Assembly (NCBI RefSeq): GCF_029504655.1
Contig: NZ_JAQFIL010000001.1
Location: 5,027,001-5,091,000 of the forward strand
DNA from: Catalinimonas alkaloidigena
Lineage (GTDB): Bacteria > Bacteroidota > Bacteroidia > Cytophagales > Cyclobacteriaceae
Length of the DNA stretch: 64,000 nucleotides
Direction of reading: 5' to 3'
Shown here in pieces: positions 1 through 9,651 of this stretch. Position 1 is the stretch's first letter. The number at the start of each line of letters is the position of its first letter. Below the pieces are notes generated by a model. It saw nothing but the letters and a program-made list of their open reading frames with translations, did not search any database and was not told the origin of the DNA. Made by a program: the position numbers and the translations under genes.

Positions 1-833
1 ACAAAGTCAATGGCCCAGATGACCTCATCATTGTATTCATTGTCGGGAGCAAAAACATCGGCATAGTTATCCAATAAAGCATGCGAAGAGTTGTTGATGA
101 TCTCTACCGCCTTATCTCGTGCTTCCTGCCACTTTTCCTGGATCAGGTAAATTTTTACCATTGCGGTAGCCGCTGCCCATTTGGAAGCCCTTCCTAATTC
201 GCTGTCGCCATAGCTATCGGGTAAGAGGTCCTGGGCAGTCTGTAAATCCTGCAGTATCTCATTACGAATCTCATTGACATCAGTACGTCCCAATACCCTG
301 ATCTCCTCTATGGGAAGCACATCCCGGAAGTAAGGCACATCTCCCCAGAGATTGGTCAGGTGATAGTAGGCATAAGCTCTTAAAAACAAGGTCTCTCCCA
401 CAAACTGATCTCTGTTTTCAGCACTGATATCTTCATTCCCTTCCACATTGGCCAGAATGATATTGGCGTTTTGTATGATGCGGTACAAATCCTGCCAGGT
501 GATGGGAGCACCCCCTCCCTGGGAGATATCGCCTACGTTTCCTTCATTCAGGGTATAATTCTGAATGGGTTCCACCTGCCCGAACTCCCGGTTGGGACCA
601 ATCACATCAGCACCGTTCTCATAAAATCTGTCCAGGCCGATTTTCGCATGCAGCGAATTATTTTTGTAGATGTTATACAAACCGTTGACTGCCGACTGCA
701 CTTCCGATGCTGAATTAAAGAAGTTGGAAGGAGAAACAATTTGACGTGGCTCTTCGGCCAGGAAATCCTCGCAGCTTGTAAAAGTAAATACCATCAACAA
801 GCTCAGGAGTGAATTATATATATAATTTTTCAT
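1..833 (-). CDS. SusD/RagB-family outer-membrane glycan-binding lipoprotein, 3' end beyond window
   Basis: This is the N-terminal ~277 residues of a SusD-like protein; the reading frame is still open at the left edge. It starts at the ATG complementary to 831-833, and its signal peptide ends in a lipobox (F-T-S-C), followed by the E-D-F-L type opening usual for SusD proteins. The body shows the family's helical TPR-like pattern, with a G-E-T-L-F-L-R-A-Y-A-Y-Y-H-L segment followed by W-G-D-V-P-Y. SusD proteins sit over the SusC channel on the cell surface and bind oligosaccharides. It starts 36 bp after the stop of the SusC gene at 870-4328, so the two form one pair at the end of the sigma/FecR/SusC/SusD unit. 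Confidence 0.93.
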   Translation of the reverse strand, partial: MKNYIYNSLLSLLMVFTFTSCEDFLAEEPRQIVSPSNFFNSASEVQSAVNGLYNIYKNNSLHAKIGLDRFYENGADVIGPNREFGQVEPIQNYTLNEGNVGDISQGGGAPITWQDLYRIIQNANIILANVEGNEDISAENRDQFVGETLFLRAYAYYHLTNLWGDVPYFRDVLPIEEIRVLGRTDVNEIRNEILQDLQTAQDLLPDSYGDSELGRASKWAAATAMVKIYLIQEKWQEARDKAVEIINNSSHALLDNYADVFAPDNEYNDEVIWAIDF

Positions 834-869
834 CACTATTCTGGATTATTCATTTTTTATAAAACTGAC

Positions 870-3800
870 TTAAAGAATGGCCTTGATACCAAGCGATAAT
901 ATCCTGGCACTGGGGTATTCGCCCTGAGAAAAACCAAGCGCTACATTATCTCTACCGAACATACTTGTTTCGGGATCATTCAACCTAAAGTCAGACAGGA
1001 CAAATAAATTAGTACCTGTGAAGTACACGCTGATACTTTTGAAGCCATTTAAGCCCCAGCGCTCAACCGGAAGATTATAGGTAAGCTTCAGGTTTTTGAG
1101 CCGCATATGGGTACCATCCTCTATCATTTCAGAATTATTTTTAATTTCTGACAAGGCCGCTACCGCACCTGCCCGGGGTATATCCGAATCGGGGTTTTCA
1201 GGAGTCCATCTGTCTAAGGTCTCAGCGTATTTGGTTCTTTCCGCTCTTCCGAAGAAAGCTGTTTGTGTCAGGCTGTTAAACACTTCATTGCCGTAGGTGC
1301 CCTGAAAGAAAAAATCAAGGCTCCAGTTTCCGTAAGAGACCGTGTTCTGAAACCCATAGATAAAATCCGGTTGCGGGCTTCCCAGTACGATGAAGTCATC
1401 TTCCGTAATCTGCTGATCTCCATCGGTATCTCCGAAGCGGGGGCCACCTACATCCTGCCCTACCTGGCCGGAAGCATCTATCTCTTCCTGCGATTTCCAG
1501 GTACCCAGATAATTCACGCCAACAAATACCGGAGCAGTCTCTCCAACGATTAAGCGGCCTCCGGGACCACCCTGTCCGGTAGCTGAAGGATCTACCACAT
1601 CAATCAAATCAACGCCACCCAGGTCTACCACTTCGTTTCTGTTACCGGAAAGTGTAAGCATGCTGGACCACCGCCAGTCATTTTGAGAAACGTTTACCGT
1701 GTTCAGGATAAACTCTAATCCGCTATTCCTCATTTCTCCGAGGTTTTGCAGACGGCTCACGAAGCCAGTCTGACGGGGAATCTGCACATTCAGCAGCAGG
1801 TCTTCTGTTCTTTTGTTGTAATAGTCCAGTTCAAAGGAAAGCCTGCCTTCCAGGAAAGAAGCTTCCAGACCGATATCAAACTGATTCGTGGTTTCCCACC
1901 TCAGCTCATCATTAGCCGGTCTTCCCAAAGTAACTCCCGCCTGCTCCAATCCATTAAAAGTTGTATTGGCGTTGTCCAGCAGGGCGAGTGTTCGGAAAGA
2001 TTCTATCGCCTGGCTACCGGATATGCCATAGCTGGCTCTAAGTTTAAGCTGATCAAATACGCCTAAGTCCTGAATAAAAGGCTCTTCTGACAAGCGCCAG
2101 GCTACTGCGCCGGAAGGGAAAAATCCGTACTTATTGCCGGGAGCAAAACGGGAGGAACCATCCACTCTACCTACGAAGGTGAAGAGATATTTGCTCTGGA
2201 AGATATAATTGACCCTTCCCAGCCAGGAGATCAGCTGAAAAGCGTCATAATCAGAGCTTACGATATTACGGGTAGGGTTTGAGCCGAAGGCTAGATTATT
2301 GTAGCCGGTGATGTCATTGGAAAGCTGAAATGCCTGTGAAGTATTTTCTTCTACCTGATATTTCTGTAAGGTAAAACCTCCCAGCAAATTCAGTTCATGC
2401 GCTGAGCCCAGACTCTTTCTATAAGAAATAGTATTTTCGTTAATGTATCCTACGCTGGAGCGGGTATCAATACGGGCATCTCCTCCGTCATTGATGACAA
2501 AATTTTGGGGCAGAGCACCAGGGTTAAACCTGTTGCGTTTAAAATCATTAACCTCAGGGCTAAAAGTTGTGCGGAAGACAAGATCGCTGACCGGCTCCAC
2601 TTCCAGATACAGATTTCCCAGCAGATTGGTAACGTAGCTATGATCGTCTCTTAGCACAATATCCGCCTCCGGATTGGTCTGAATAGATGCCGACACAGGA
2701 TTTTCAGCAGTATACCTTCCTTCATCATCAAAGATGGCACGGGCAGGCAGATGGTCTCTGAAAATCTGAGCGATGCCGGTTTTGTTATTCTCTCTTCTCA
2801 AGCGGGAAACATTGAGCCTGAATCCAGTTCTTACTTTATCAGATAAATCATAATCCAGGTTGGCACGGAAGATATATTTATTGATACCGGAATTTCTGAT
2901 GATCCCTTCCTGCTTAAAATAGTTACCGGAAATATAATAGTTAATATCCTGGTTTTGAGAGGCTCCGGAAACTGATACGTCCACATTATGGATGGGCGCG
3001 CTCCGTGTCACCTGATCAATCCAGTTTACATCGGGCACTGTACTCAGGTCAGGAAAGGGAAGTGCGGCACTCCTGAATTCAGCGTCTTCATTGGAATACT
3101 CCGCATGCTGAGGTCCATTTAGGAAGTCAACAGTTTCTATCATATTTTGTACGCCAGAGTACAGATTAAATGAAACCTGTGGTTTTCCTGCTTTGATGCC
3201 CTGCCCATTTTTGGTCGTCACCAGGATCACCCCATTGGCACCCCGTGTCCCATAAATAGAAACCGCAGTAGCATCTTTCAGGATATCTATGGACTGGATG
3301 TCGTTGGTATTGATGTTGTTCAGGTCAAAATTCTGCCCTACGATCACTCCATCAATCACCCACAGGGGTTCGTTATTACCCTGGATGGAGTTACCACCAC
3401 GGATACGGATAGAGGTGGCGGCACCGGGCTCACCACTCGTCTGCGTCACCTGTACGCCGGGCGCCCTGCCCTGCAGTATCTGATCTACCCTTGCGCTGGG
3501 TACATTCTCCAGACTTTCTCCTTCCACTTTACTCACTGAGCCGGTCAGGTCTCTTTTCTGCTGCGTACCATAGCCTACTACTACGACCTCGGATAGCGAT
3601 TGTACATCAGGGCTCATGCTGACATTGATAATGGACTGATCGTTGATCGCTATTTCCTGAGACACATAGCCTATGGAAGAAAAAACCAAAGTGGTGACTT
3701 CATCATCAACGGTGAGCCGATAATTTCCATCTACCCCTGTGACTGTACCCTGAGAAGTGCCCTGAGCGAGAATATTTACCCCGGGCAAAGGCTCGCCTGA

Positions 3801-4328
3801 CTCTTCATCTGTAACAGTGCCGGAGATGGTTTGTGCCATATGTCTTATGGAAGGAATATAAGCTTCACCCATAGACTGTAATCTACTTACTGCTGAATGC
3901 CTGCTCAAAGAGGCCCGAGGTTCATTTTTTTGAACAGGCCGAACTACTTCTTCCTGATAAATCATATAATAGCCTTCCTGAAGCTTCTTGTATTTAAGAT
4001 GCAGCGGCTCAAGAAAACTTTTGATCACCTCTTCCAGTGCCTTATTCTTTCGCGCGTTTTGAAGCGCTTCTGTGCTTACTTGTTTACGCTCTATGAGCTC
4101 TACATCATAATTAAAATGGACAGCATGTTCAGTTTCCAGCTCAGACAAAACTGACTTTAGTGATACGTTTTTTTCTTCCTGATCAGGAGTATTTGCAACT
4201 GAACCATCATGCGTTGTTGCCGGTAAACGAGACAGCGAGGCCAGGTCCTGCGCCCCAACGGGCCTGCCAGCCAAGAGCAGTAAAGCTCCTATAAGACAGC
4301 CGTAAAAATAGTGTAAGTGTTTGTTCAT
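870..4328 (-). CDS. SusC/RagA-family TonB-dependent outer-membrane transporter with STN domain (1152 aa)
   Basis: This is a TonB-dependent importer of oligosaccharides. After a signal peptide (cleavage near A26) come an STN/secretin-type signalling domain (about 53-126), a carboxypeptidase-regulatory-like beta-sandwich (about 167-238, T-V-T-D-E-E-S-G-E-P-L-P-G-V), the S-E-V-V-V-V-G-Y-G-T-Q segment (246-256), a plug domain and a long beta-barrel ending in an aromatic-poor L-G-I-K-A-I-L. In this family the STN domain touches a FecR-type anti-sigma factor, and a fecR and an ECF sigma gene lie directly upstream (4386-5441, 5586-6194). This therefore looks like a self-regulated trans-envelope signalling transporter. 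The partner SusD follows 36 bp downstream. Confidence 0.97.
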   Translation of the reverse strand: MNKHLHYFYGCLIGALLLLAGRPVGAQDLASLSRLPATTHDGSVANTPDQEEKNVSLKSVLSELETEHAVHFNYDVELIERKQVSTEALQNARKNKALEEVIKSFLEPLHLKYKKLQEGYYMIYQEEVVRPVQKNEPRASLSRHSAVSRLQSMGEAYIPSIRHMAQTISGTVTDEESGEPLPGVNILAQGTSQGTVTGVDGNYRLTVDDEVTTLVFSSIGYVSQEIAINDQSIINVSMSPDVQSLSEVVVVGYGTQQKRDLTGSVSKVEGESLENVPSARVDQILQGRAPGVQVTQTSGEPGAATSIRIRGGNSIQGNNEPLWVIDGVIVGQNFDLNNINTNDIQSIDILKDATAVSIYGTRGANGVILVTTKNGQGIKAGKPQVSFNLYSGVQNMIETVDFLNGPQHAEYSNEDAEFRSAALPFPDLSTVPDVNWIDQVTRSAPIHNVDVSVSGASQNQDINYYISGNYFKQEGIIRNSGINKYIFRANLDYDLSDKVRTGFRLNVSRLRRENNKTGIAQIFRDHLPARAIFDDEGRYTAENPVSASIQTNPEADIVLRDDHSYVTNLLGNLYLEVEPVSDLVFRTTFSPEVNDFKRNRFNPGALPQNFVINDGGDARIDTRSSVGYINENTISYRKSLGSAHELNLLGGFTLQKYQVEENTSQAFQLSNDITGYNNLAFGSNPTRNIVSSDYDAFQLISWLGRVNYIFQSKYLFTFVGRVDGSSRFAPGNKYGFFPSGAVAWRLSEEPFIQDLGVFDQLKLRASYGISGSQAIESFRTLALLDNANTTFNGLEQAGVTLGRPANDELRWETTNQFDIGLEASFLEGRLSFELDYYNKRTEDLLLNVQIPRQTGFVSRLQNLGEMRNSGLEFILNTVNVSQNDWRWSSMLTLSGNRNEVVDLGGVDLIDVVDPSATGQGGPGGRLIVGETAPVFVGVNYLGTWKSQEEIDASGQVGQDVGGPRFGDTDGDQQITEDDFIVLGSPQPDFIYGFQNTVSYGNWSLDFFFQGTYGNEVFNSLTQTAFFGRAERTKYAETLDRWTPENPDSDIPRAGAVAALSEIKNNSEMIEDGTHMRLKNLKLTYNLPVERWGLNGFKSISVYFTGTNLFVLSDFRLNDPETSMFGRDNVALGFSQGEYPSARILSLGIKAIL

Positions 4329-4385
4329 AACTCTGCAGTTTTAAGTTGTTCTAAAAATCTTTTTCTCAACATGGGTGAGCGTTTA

Positions 4386-5441
4386 TTATCTTGCATGAAA
4401 AGTGATAACATCTTCTTCTCGGCTAATTTCTATCTGATAAATACCTGACAATGCTTCCAGCAGTATTTCTATATTATCGGAAGGTACAGTACCTCTAAAA
4501 AGCATGTGCTGGAGCTGCTCATCATCAAAAACTACCTCTACGCCGTAAATATCTTCCAGCCTTTGGGCTACTTCAGCCAGGCTCTGATCTTCAAAAATGA
4601 GCTGGTTTTGACGCCAGGAGAGGTATTTTTCAGGCTCAACGACCTGCTGACTTAACTTTTGTTCGCTGTAAATTACCCTTTCGCCAGGTTTCATCGCCAG
4701 GGTTGGCTGCTCCCTGTTTTCCAAGAGCGACAACTGTACATTACCCTCCTGCAGCACCACTTCAGTAGCTGAATGTCGGGCACGTACATTGAACTGTGTC
4801 CCCAGTACTTCAATGCGCAGCTCAGGGGTCAGCACTTCAAACTTACGAGCTATCAAAGCAGCGCTTCCTGTATTATTTGCAGATAAGTCTTCCTGAGGTG
4901 TTGAATCTTTCACTACCTTAAAAAAAGCTTCTCCTTGCAGCCATACCTTTCTACTTTCCTGCTGTTTCCAGTCAGCATTATATTGAATAGAAGAGTTGGC
5001 ATTTAATGTGACCTGTGAACCATCGGGCAAGATGATTTCTTTAATTTCTCCATAACTAGCCCGGTACTCAATCATGGCTGGAGAGGGAAGCAGCAAAAAA
5101 TAAAAAAGAACGCTCAGGGAAAGTAGTACCGCTACCGATGCGGCCCATTTCAGATAGGGGGGCTTAATTGACCCAAGGTGAAGCGGCTCAGTTTGATTTG
5201 ATGAAATATTCTGAAGTACACGAGACTTCAAACCTACAATTTCTCGTGGCGTGACCTCCTCCTCTTCAAAAGAAAGTGAAAGTAACAGACGCTTTGCTTC
5301 CTCTACATCTTTTTGCTGGTATGGATGCCTGAGTAGCCATTGATTCCAGAACAAAGTATTTTGCTGATTGGGGTGGAAGACCCACTCCTGAAAATACTCA
5401 TCAAGTACGAAGTCATGGACTGTATAGCGTGAATAATCCAT
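4386..5441 (-). CDS. FecR-family anti-sigma factor (351 aa)
   Basis: This is an inner-membrane anti-sigma factor. It has a cytoplasmic N-terminal part of about 95 residues, one transmembrane helix (about 97-119, rich in L, S and F) and a periplasmic FecR domain with the family's Y-G-E-I-K-E-I-I-L-P-D-G-S and W-L-Q-G-E-A-F-F-K-V segments, then E-V-L-G-T-Q-F-N-V. The C-terminal DUF4974-type region (L-I-F-E-D-Q-S-L-A-E-V) is the part that in this family contacts the SusC STN domain. The gene lies 57 bp upstream of a SusC gene with an STN domain and 144 bp downstream of an ECF sigma gene. Inferred role: hold that sigma factor until the transporter is loaded. Confidence 0.96.
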   Translation of the reverse strand: MDYSRYTVHDFVLDEYFQEWVFHPNQQNTLFWNQWLLRHPYQQKDVEEAKRLLLSLSFEEEEVTPREIVGLKSRVLQNISSNQTEPLHLGSIKPPYLKWAASVAVLLSLSVLFYFLLLPSPAMIEYRASYGEIKEIILPDGSQVTLNANSSIQYNADWKQQESRKVWLQGEAFFKVVKDSTPQEDLSANNTGSAALIARKFEVLTPELRIEVLGTQFNVRARHSATEVVLQEGNVQLSLLENREQPTLAMKPGERVIYSEQKLSQQVVEPEKYLSWRQNQLIFEDQSLAEVAQRLEDIYGVEVVFDDEQLQHMLFRGTVPSDNIEILLEALSGIYQIEISREEDVITFHAR

Positions 5442-5585
5442 AGTATCAGGTTGTTGCTATACAGTAAAAGCAGGAACCGGATAAAGCTCACGGTTTTCCT
5501 GGCCAGAAAATTAATATTTACAGACCACTCAATGATCTGATTAACTATTTGCGTACATACGAATCAAAGCTATCTTTTATTACAA

Positions 5586-6194
5586 TTATGCTAATAGCAA
5601 GACCAGCAGAATTGGCCAGCAGAAGGGGAACAATATATCCTGTGAGGGCTTTAGTTCTTTTTGTAAATTACTGATCGCTTGAGAAATGAGGTTGTAAACT
5701 GTACGCTTATTGAGCGTCATCATCTCGGCAATTTCGTCATAGGTAAAGCGGTTGTAAAATTTTAAATAAAGGGCTTCTTTTTGCCTGCGGGTCAGGGAAT
5801 GAAGGGCATCATTAAGCTGCCTGATCTGCTCTTCCCTGAGCTGTTGAGAGATGATTTTATCTTCCTGGGAAAAAGTAATATGATGCTCTGCTCCTTCATT
5901 GATTTCCCAATGTTGAGCCTGCTTGATACAGCGCAGGATTCTCCTTCTCAGGCCTTTAAACAAGTAAAACTTGATAGCATTTGTATCACTCAGGCGTGTT
6001 CGCTTCTCCCAGATTTCTGCGAATAATTCCTGTATGCAGTCTTCAACCACTTCACGATTGCTGGTGAATTTATGGCCATAGCTATACAGAAGTAAAATAT
6101 ACCGGTCAAATATAACACCCACAGCTTCCCTATCTCCTCGCTTTAAGCGTTTCCAAAGATATGCATCGCTATGCGTGTTTACTGATGAGGGCAT
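5586..6194 (-). CDS. ECF RNA polymerase sigma factor (202 aa)
   Basis: This sigma-70 family protein belongs to the extracytoplasmic-function group found in Bacteroidota PULs. Region 2 is visible in the D-C-I-Q-E-L-F-A-E-I-W-E-K-R segment, which pairs with the -10 element. Region 4 is the helix-turn-helix L-T-R-R-Q-K-E-A-L-Y-L-K-F-Y followed by Y-D-E-I-A-E-M-M and K-R-T-V-Y-N-L. A short hydrophobic tail (P-F-C-W-P-I-L-L-V-L-L-L-A) ends the protein; the second sigma factor in the window (35637-36335) has a comparable hydrophobic end. It forms a cassette with the FecR and SusC genes downstream. The 196-bp gap before it (6195-6390) separates it from the sulfatase run, so it probably has its own promoter. 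Confidence 0.95.
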   Translation of the reverse strand: MPSSVNTHSDAYLWKRLKRGDREAVGVIFDRYILLLYSYGHKFTSNREVVEDCIQELFAEIWEKRTRLSDTNAIKFYLFKGLRRRILRCIKQAQHWEINEGAEHHITFSQEDKIISQQLREEQIRQLNDALHSLTRRQKEALYLKFYNRFTYDEIAEMMTLNKRTVYNLISQAISNLQKELKPSQDILFPFCWPILLVLLLA

Positions 6195-6390
6195 AGGGTC
6201 TGGCAGTGGTTACCAATACAACTTATTTTTAATATGTTAAAAGCTAAGGATGATTTCAAATAAAATTGGGAATGTGATATCAAACCTTCCCGTTTTACAC
6301 GTTTTGGATACTTATAACATAAAATCAGCTGTCAGTCACTTCCTATGCCCCCAGAGATATTTTACATAGAGAATAGCTTAAAACTGAATT

Positions 6391-8217
6391 TTATTGCTCC
6401 AGTTTCTCCACCAATCTACGGGCGGCCCTCACATCGTAGTTTCGGTTATCCTCATTATCAGGCAGCAGGGCTTTTACAGCAGAGAGTGTAGGCTTAGCGT
6501 CATCCTCCATGGTCTCTAATACATTGATAGCCTGTACTCTTGCCATTTCATTGTCTACTTTCAGCGCATCATTCAGCGTTTGTACGGCAACCTCCTTTTC
6601 TCCCAGATGATAAAGCGCCTCGGCGGCTGCAATTCTTACAGACACTTCTTCATCATCCACCAAACCTTTCAAATCCGGTACTGCTGGGGAGGCATTCTCT
6701 CCGAAAATAGTGCAGGCAGTAGCCGCCCAGTATCGTACAATCGGCTCATTGGAGCTCAGTTGCTTTGTAATGCCTTTCACATCCTTTTCAGTGATCATGT
6801 CAATGGTTTTGATGATCTTTTTCAAAGGATAGTCCTTACTTCGGGCAAACTCGTAGAGGGTAGTAGTTTTAGCAATTTCTTCCATCATGGCTTCCGGGGT
6901 AAAGCCCACATCCCGAATGTCCAGCATCCAGTCCTGATTGGCTTCTCTCATTCTTTTCAGCACTGAGGCATGCTGAGGATCGTCGGCCAGGTTCTTGACA
7001 TTATCCGGGTCAGCATCTACATCATACAATTCTTCCAGCGGCTTGGTCTCCCAGAATTTAGACTGCACTTCGTTGAGCTCGCCTGCCTTATAGGCTCTTT
7101 CCCAGGATTTCATGGAGGGTGCTCTCCACAGGTATTCAATATACTGGGCATATATTTTATGCGGCATAAAATTACGGACGTAGCGGTACTTTTTATCCCG
7201 TACTGACCTCACCATATCAATGCGTTCATCCATTCTACCTCTGAAGCTGTAGGCATACTCTCGAGGTTCATCTTCCTGCTCACCCAGAAATGCCTTACCC
7301 TGCATATAATCAGGGATGGGTACGCCTGCCAGGCTAAGGATGGTAGGAGGAAAATCCACAAAGGTCACCAGCCTGTCAGTGCGGCTACCGGCATTAGCGG
7401 GAGCCAGATGCTTGTACTTCTCAGGAAAACGGATGATCAGAGGAATATGCAGTCCCGACTCGTACATAAAGCGCTTACTCCTTCCTATCACACCACCGTG
7501 GTCACTATAATAAAAAACAATGGTATTGTCAGCCAGTCCTGCTTCTTCTAACTCCTGCAAAACCTGGCCTACCTGCTTATCCATATCTTCCACCTTGTCG
7601 TAGTACTGTGCCCAGTCATGTTTCATCTCCGGCGTACGGGGATGGTAAGCAGGGATAGGTACTTGCTCCGGATCATGACGCAAATCAGCCAGTGAGTCAT
7701 GGATTGAGCTTTCGTGAGAAGTGGTAAAGTTAAATATGGAAAAAAAAGGCTGGCCTTCCTTCCGGTTTTTATATGTCGCCTGATTGCTGGATTCATCCCA
7801 GGCTTCCGGTTGATCCTCAGTGTTATAATCTTTTTTTACATTGTTGCTGGTATAATAACCGGCTTCGCGCAGGTACCTGGGATAAAACTGTATCATCTCC
7901 GGAATGGGATAAGTACTACGCATATGCTGCGTGCCCATGCTGGTAGGATACACACCAGTGATAAGGGTAGAGCGGGAAGGGGCACAAACCGGCGCCGTAG
8001 CAAAGGCATTCTCATACAAAACTCCTTCTTTTGCCAGTTGATCAATATTTGGTGTGGTGGCAAAAGCATCGCCGTAGGCGCCAATGAGCGGACTGTTATC
8101 CTCACTAACGATCCATAAAATGTTTGGTCTGTCCTGCTGTTGCCCCTTACCTTCTGTTGCAAAGAGTGTAACAAAAAGAAAAGCCAGCATCACAAAAAAA
8201 CGGATATTCTTGTTCAT
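6391..8217 (-). CDS. S1-type sulfatase with C-terminal HEAT repeats (608 aa)
   Basis: This is an exported sulfatase that would remove sulfate esters from a polysaccharide. A signal peptide ends near G25. The formylglycine motif is C78-A-P-S-R82, with the modified cysteine in the usual place, and the first metal-site cluster is E39-D40-N41 rather than the more usual D-D. An F-Y-Y-S-D-H-G-G segment supplies further metal ligands. From about residue 480 the chain leaves the sulfatase fold and becomes alpha-helical HEAT-like repeats (segments such as V-R-Y-W-A-A-T-A and V-R-I-A-A-A-E-A-L), possibly for binding polymer or partner proteins. It is the last of four consecutive sulfatase genes, 46 bp after its neighbour. 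Confidence 0.95.
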   Translation of the reverse strand: MNKNIRFFVMLAFLFVTLFATEGKGQQQDRPNILWIVSEDNSPLIGAYGDAFATTPNIDQLAKEGVLYENAFATAPVCAPSRSTLITGVYPTSMGTQHMRSTYPIPEMIQFYPRYLREAGYYTSNNVKKDYNTEDQPEAWDESSNQATYKNRKEGQPFFSIFNFTTSHESSIHDSLADLRHDPEQVPIPAYHPRTPEMKHDWAQYYDKVEDMDKQVGQVLQELEEAGLADNTIVFYYSDHGGVIGRSKRFMYESGLHIPLIIRFPEKYKHLAPANAGSRTDRLVTFVDFPPTILSLAGVPIPDYMQGKAFLGEQEDEPREYAYSFRGRMDERIDMVRSVRDKKYRYVRNFMPHKIYAQYIEYLWRAPSMKSWERAYKAGELNEVQSKFWETKPLEELYDVDADPDNVKNLADDPQHASVLKRMREANQDWMLDIRDVGFTPEAMMEEIAKTTTLYEFARSKDYPLKKIIKTIDMITEKDVKGITKQLSSNEPIVRYWAATACTIFGENASPAVPDLKGLVDDEEVSVRIAAAEALYHLGEKEVAVQTLNDALKVDNEMARVQAINVLETMEDDAKPTLSAVKALLPDNEDNRNYDVRAARRLVEKLEQ

Positions 8218-8263
8218 AAGCTTAGGTTGTTGAATATTACATATCTTAGTTATTCCAAAATTA

Positions 8264-9640
8264 TTATTGTGTGCTCGCAGACCAGTACTGACTCTCTGTG
8301 GTATTGTCTTCTACCCAATCCTTGATGGTATTGATTACCTCAGGATGCTGAGCTGCTATGTTGTTTTCTTCTCCCTCATCTTCCTCCAGATTATACAGTT
8401 CCCACTGCTGCCCTACTCCCGGAAGTATGGCTTTCCAGTCTTTCCACCTCACCGCTCGCTGAAAACCTCTTTCATAAAACTCCCAGTATAAGAAGCGGTC
8501 AGCAGGTAAAGATTCCTGTCCACTAATCGCAGGCCATACGTTGATCCCATCCACCTCGGAAGGGGTTTGGGTTCCGGCGATGTGAGTAAGTGTGGGTAAC
8601 ACATCCGCAAAATACCAAACCGCACTGCTGTCGGTTCGGGGCTGGAGCTGTCCGGGATAGTGTACGATCATAGGGGTACGGAGGCCTCCTTCGTACATAT
8701 CGCGCTTTCTGCCTCTGAGATTGCCTGAGCTGTCAAACCTGCCTTCCCAGCGCTGTGCCGCACCATTGTCTGAACAAAAGAATAGGATGGTGTTTTCATC
8801 TATCTTCAGATCTCTGAGGGATTGCATGATACGCCCCACGTCCCTGTCCATACGGCTTACCATAGCCGCATAGATGATCTCATTTTCTTCCCAGTCTTTT
8901 TCATTGTATGGAGCTGTATCCGGCACTTCATATTCGTCATGAGGAATAGTGTAGGGAATGTAGAGGAAGAAAGAGGTATCTTTATTGGTTTCAATGAAAT
9001 CTAAAGCAAAGTCGGTGAACAGGTCATGAGAATAAATCTCTTCTTGCCCGCCTTCATTTTCGGGAATGGGATACTTTATCTCATTCTTCCAAAGATAATC
9101 GGTGTAATAATTATGAGCACGTCTCTGGTTGAGATAGCCGAACCATTCGTCAAAACCCTGCCGGGTAGGAATACCTGTGGTGCCGGGTTCGCCCAACCCC
9201 CATTTTCCGGTCATACCGGTAACGTAGCCCGCATCTTTGAGCAGTTCTGCCACAGTTACATCCTCCTCCAACAAAGGCACTCTTCCCTGCGGATTTTCAT
9301 CGGATTGTACTAGGGGTGAGCTATTGCCTCTCACCGTGGTATGGCCCATATGCTTGCCGGTCATCAGCACAGAGCGGGAAGGAGCACAAACTGTGTTTCC
9401 GGCATACACCTGGGTAAACATTACTCCTTCACGGGCCAGCCGATCTATATTGGGTGTTTGTATCAGTTCCTGTCCATAAGCACCCAGATCCGCATAGCCG
9501 AGATCATCGGCCATAATAAATATAATATTAGGTGGTGTGCTGGCGGTTTCTTCACTTTGCTTTTCCTGCTTACAACCTATGGATAGAGCAAGCAGAGTCA
9601 GGCAATACAAGCTGAGTGATTTATTCTTATTCCATTTCAT
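8264..9640 (-). CDS. Arylsulfatase-type S1 sulfatase, lipoprotein (458 aa)
   Basis: This sulfatase has the N-terminal metal motif D45-D46-L-G-Y and the formylglycine motif C85-A-P-S-R89-S, followed by T-G-K-H-M-G-H. A T-G-K-W-G-L-G-E-P-G-T-T-G segment and F-C-S-D-N-G-A-A complete the metal and substrate pocket typical of arylsulfatase A-like enzymes. The signal peptide ends in a lipobox (L-S-I-G-C23), so the enzyme is probably anchored to a membrane, likely facing the periplasm or cell surface. It begins only 11 bp after the stop of the sulfatase at 9652-11106 and is followed 46 bp later by the next one, so all are probably co-transcribed. The exact sulfate position it removes cannot be told from sequence. 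Confidence 0.95.
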   Translation of the reverse strand: MKWNKNKSLSLYCLTLLALSIGCKQEKQSEETASTPPNIIFIMADDLGYADLGAYGQELIQTPNIDRLAREGVMFTQVYAGNTVCAPSRSVLMTGKHMGHTTVRGNSSPLVQSDENPQGRVPLLEEDVTVAELLKDAGYVTGMTGKWGLGEPGTTGIPTRQGFDEWFGYLNQRRAHNYYTDYLWKNEIKYPIPENEGGQEEIYSHDLFTDFALDFIETNKDTSFFLYIPYTIPHDEYEVPDTAPYNEKDWEENEIIYAAMVSRMDRDVGRIMQSLRDLKIDENTILFFCSDNGAAQRWEGRFDSSGNLRGRKRDMYEGGLRTPMIVHYPGQLQPRTDSSAVWYFADVLPTLTHIAGTQTPSEVDGINVWPAISGQESLPADRFLYWEFYERGFQRAVRWKDWKAILPGVGQQWELYNLEEDEGEENNIAAQHPEVINTIKDWVEDNTTESQYWSASTQ

Positions 9641-9651
9641 ATTATTATCAT

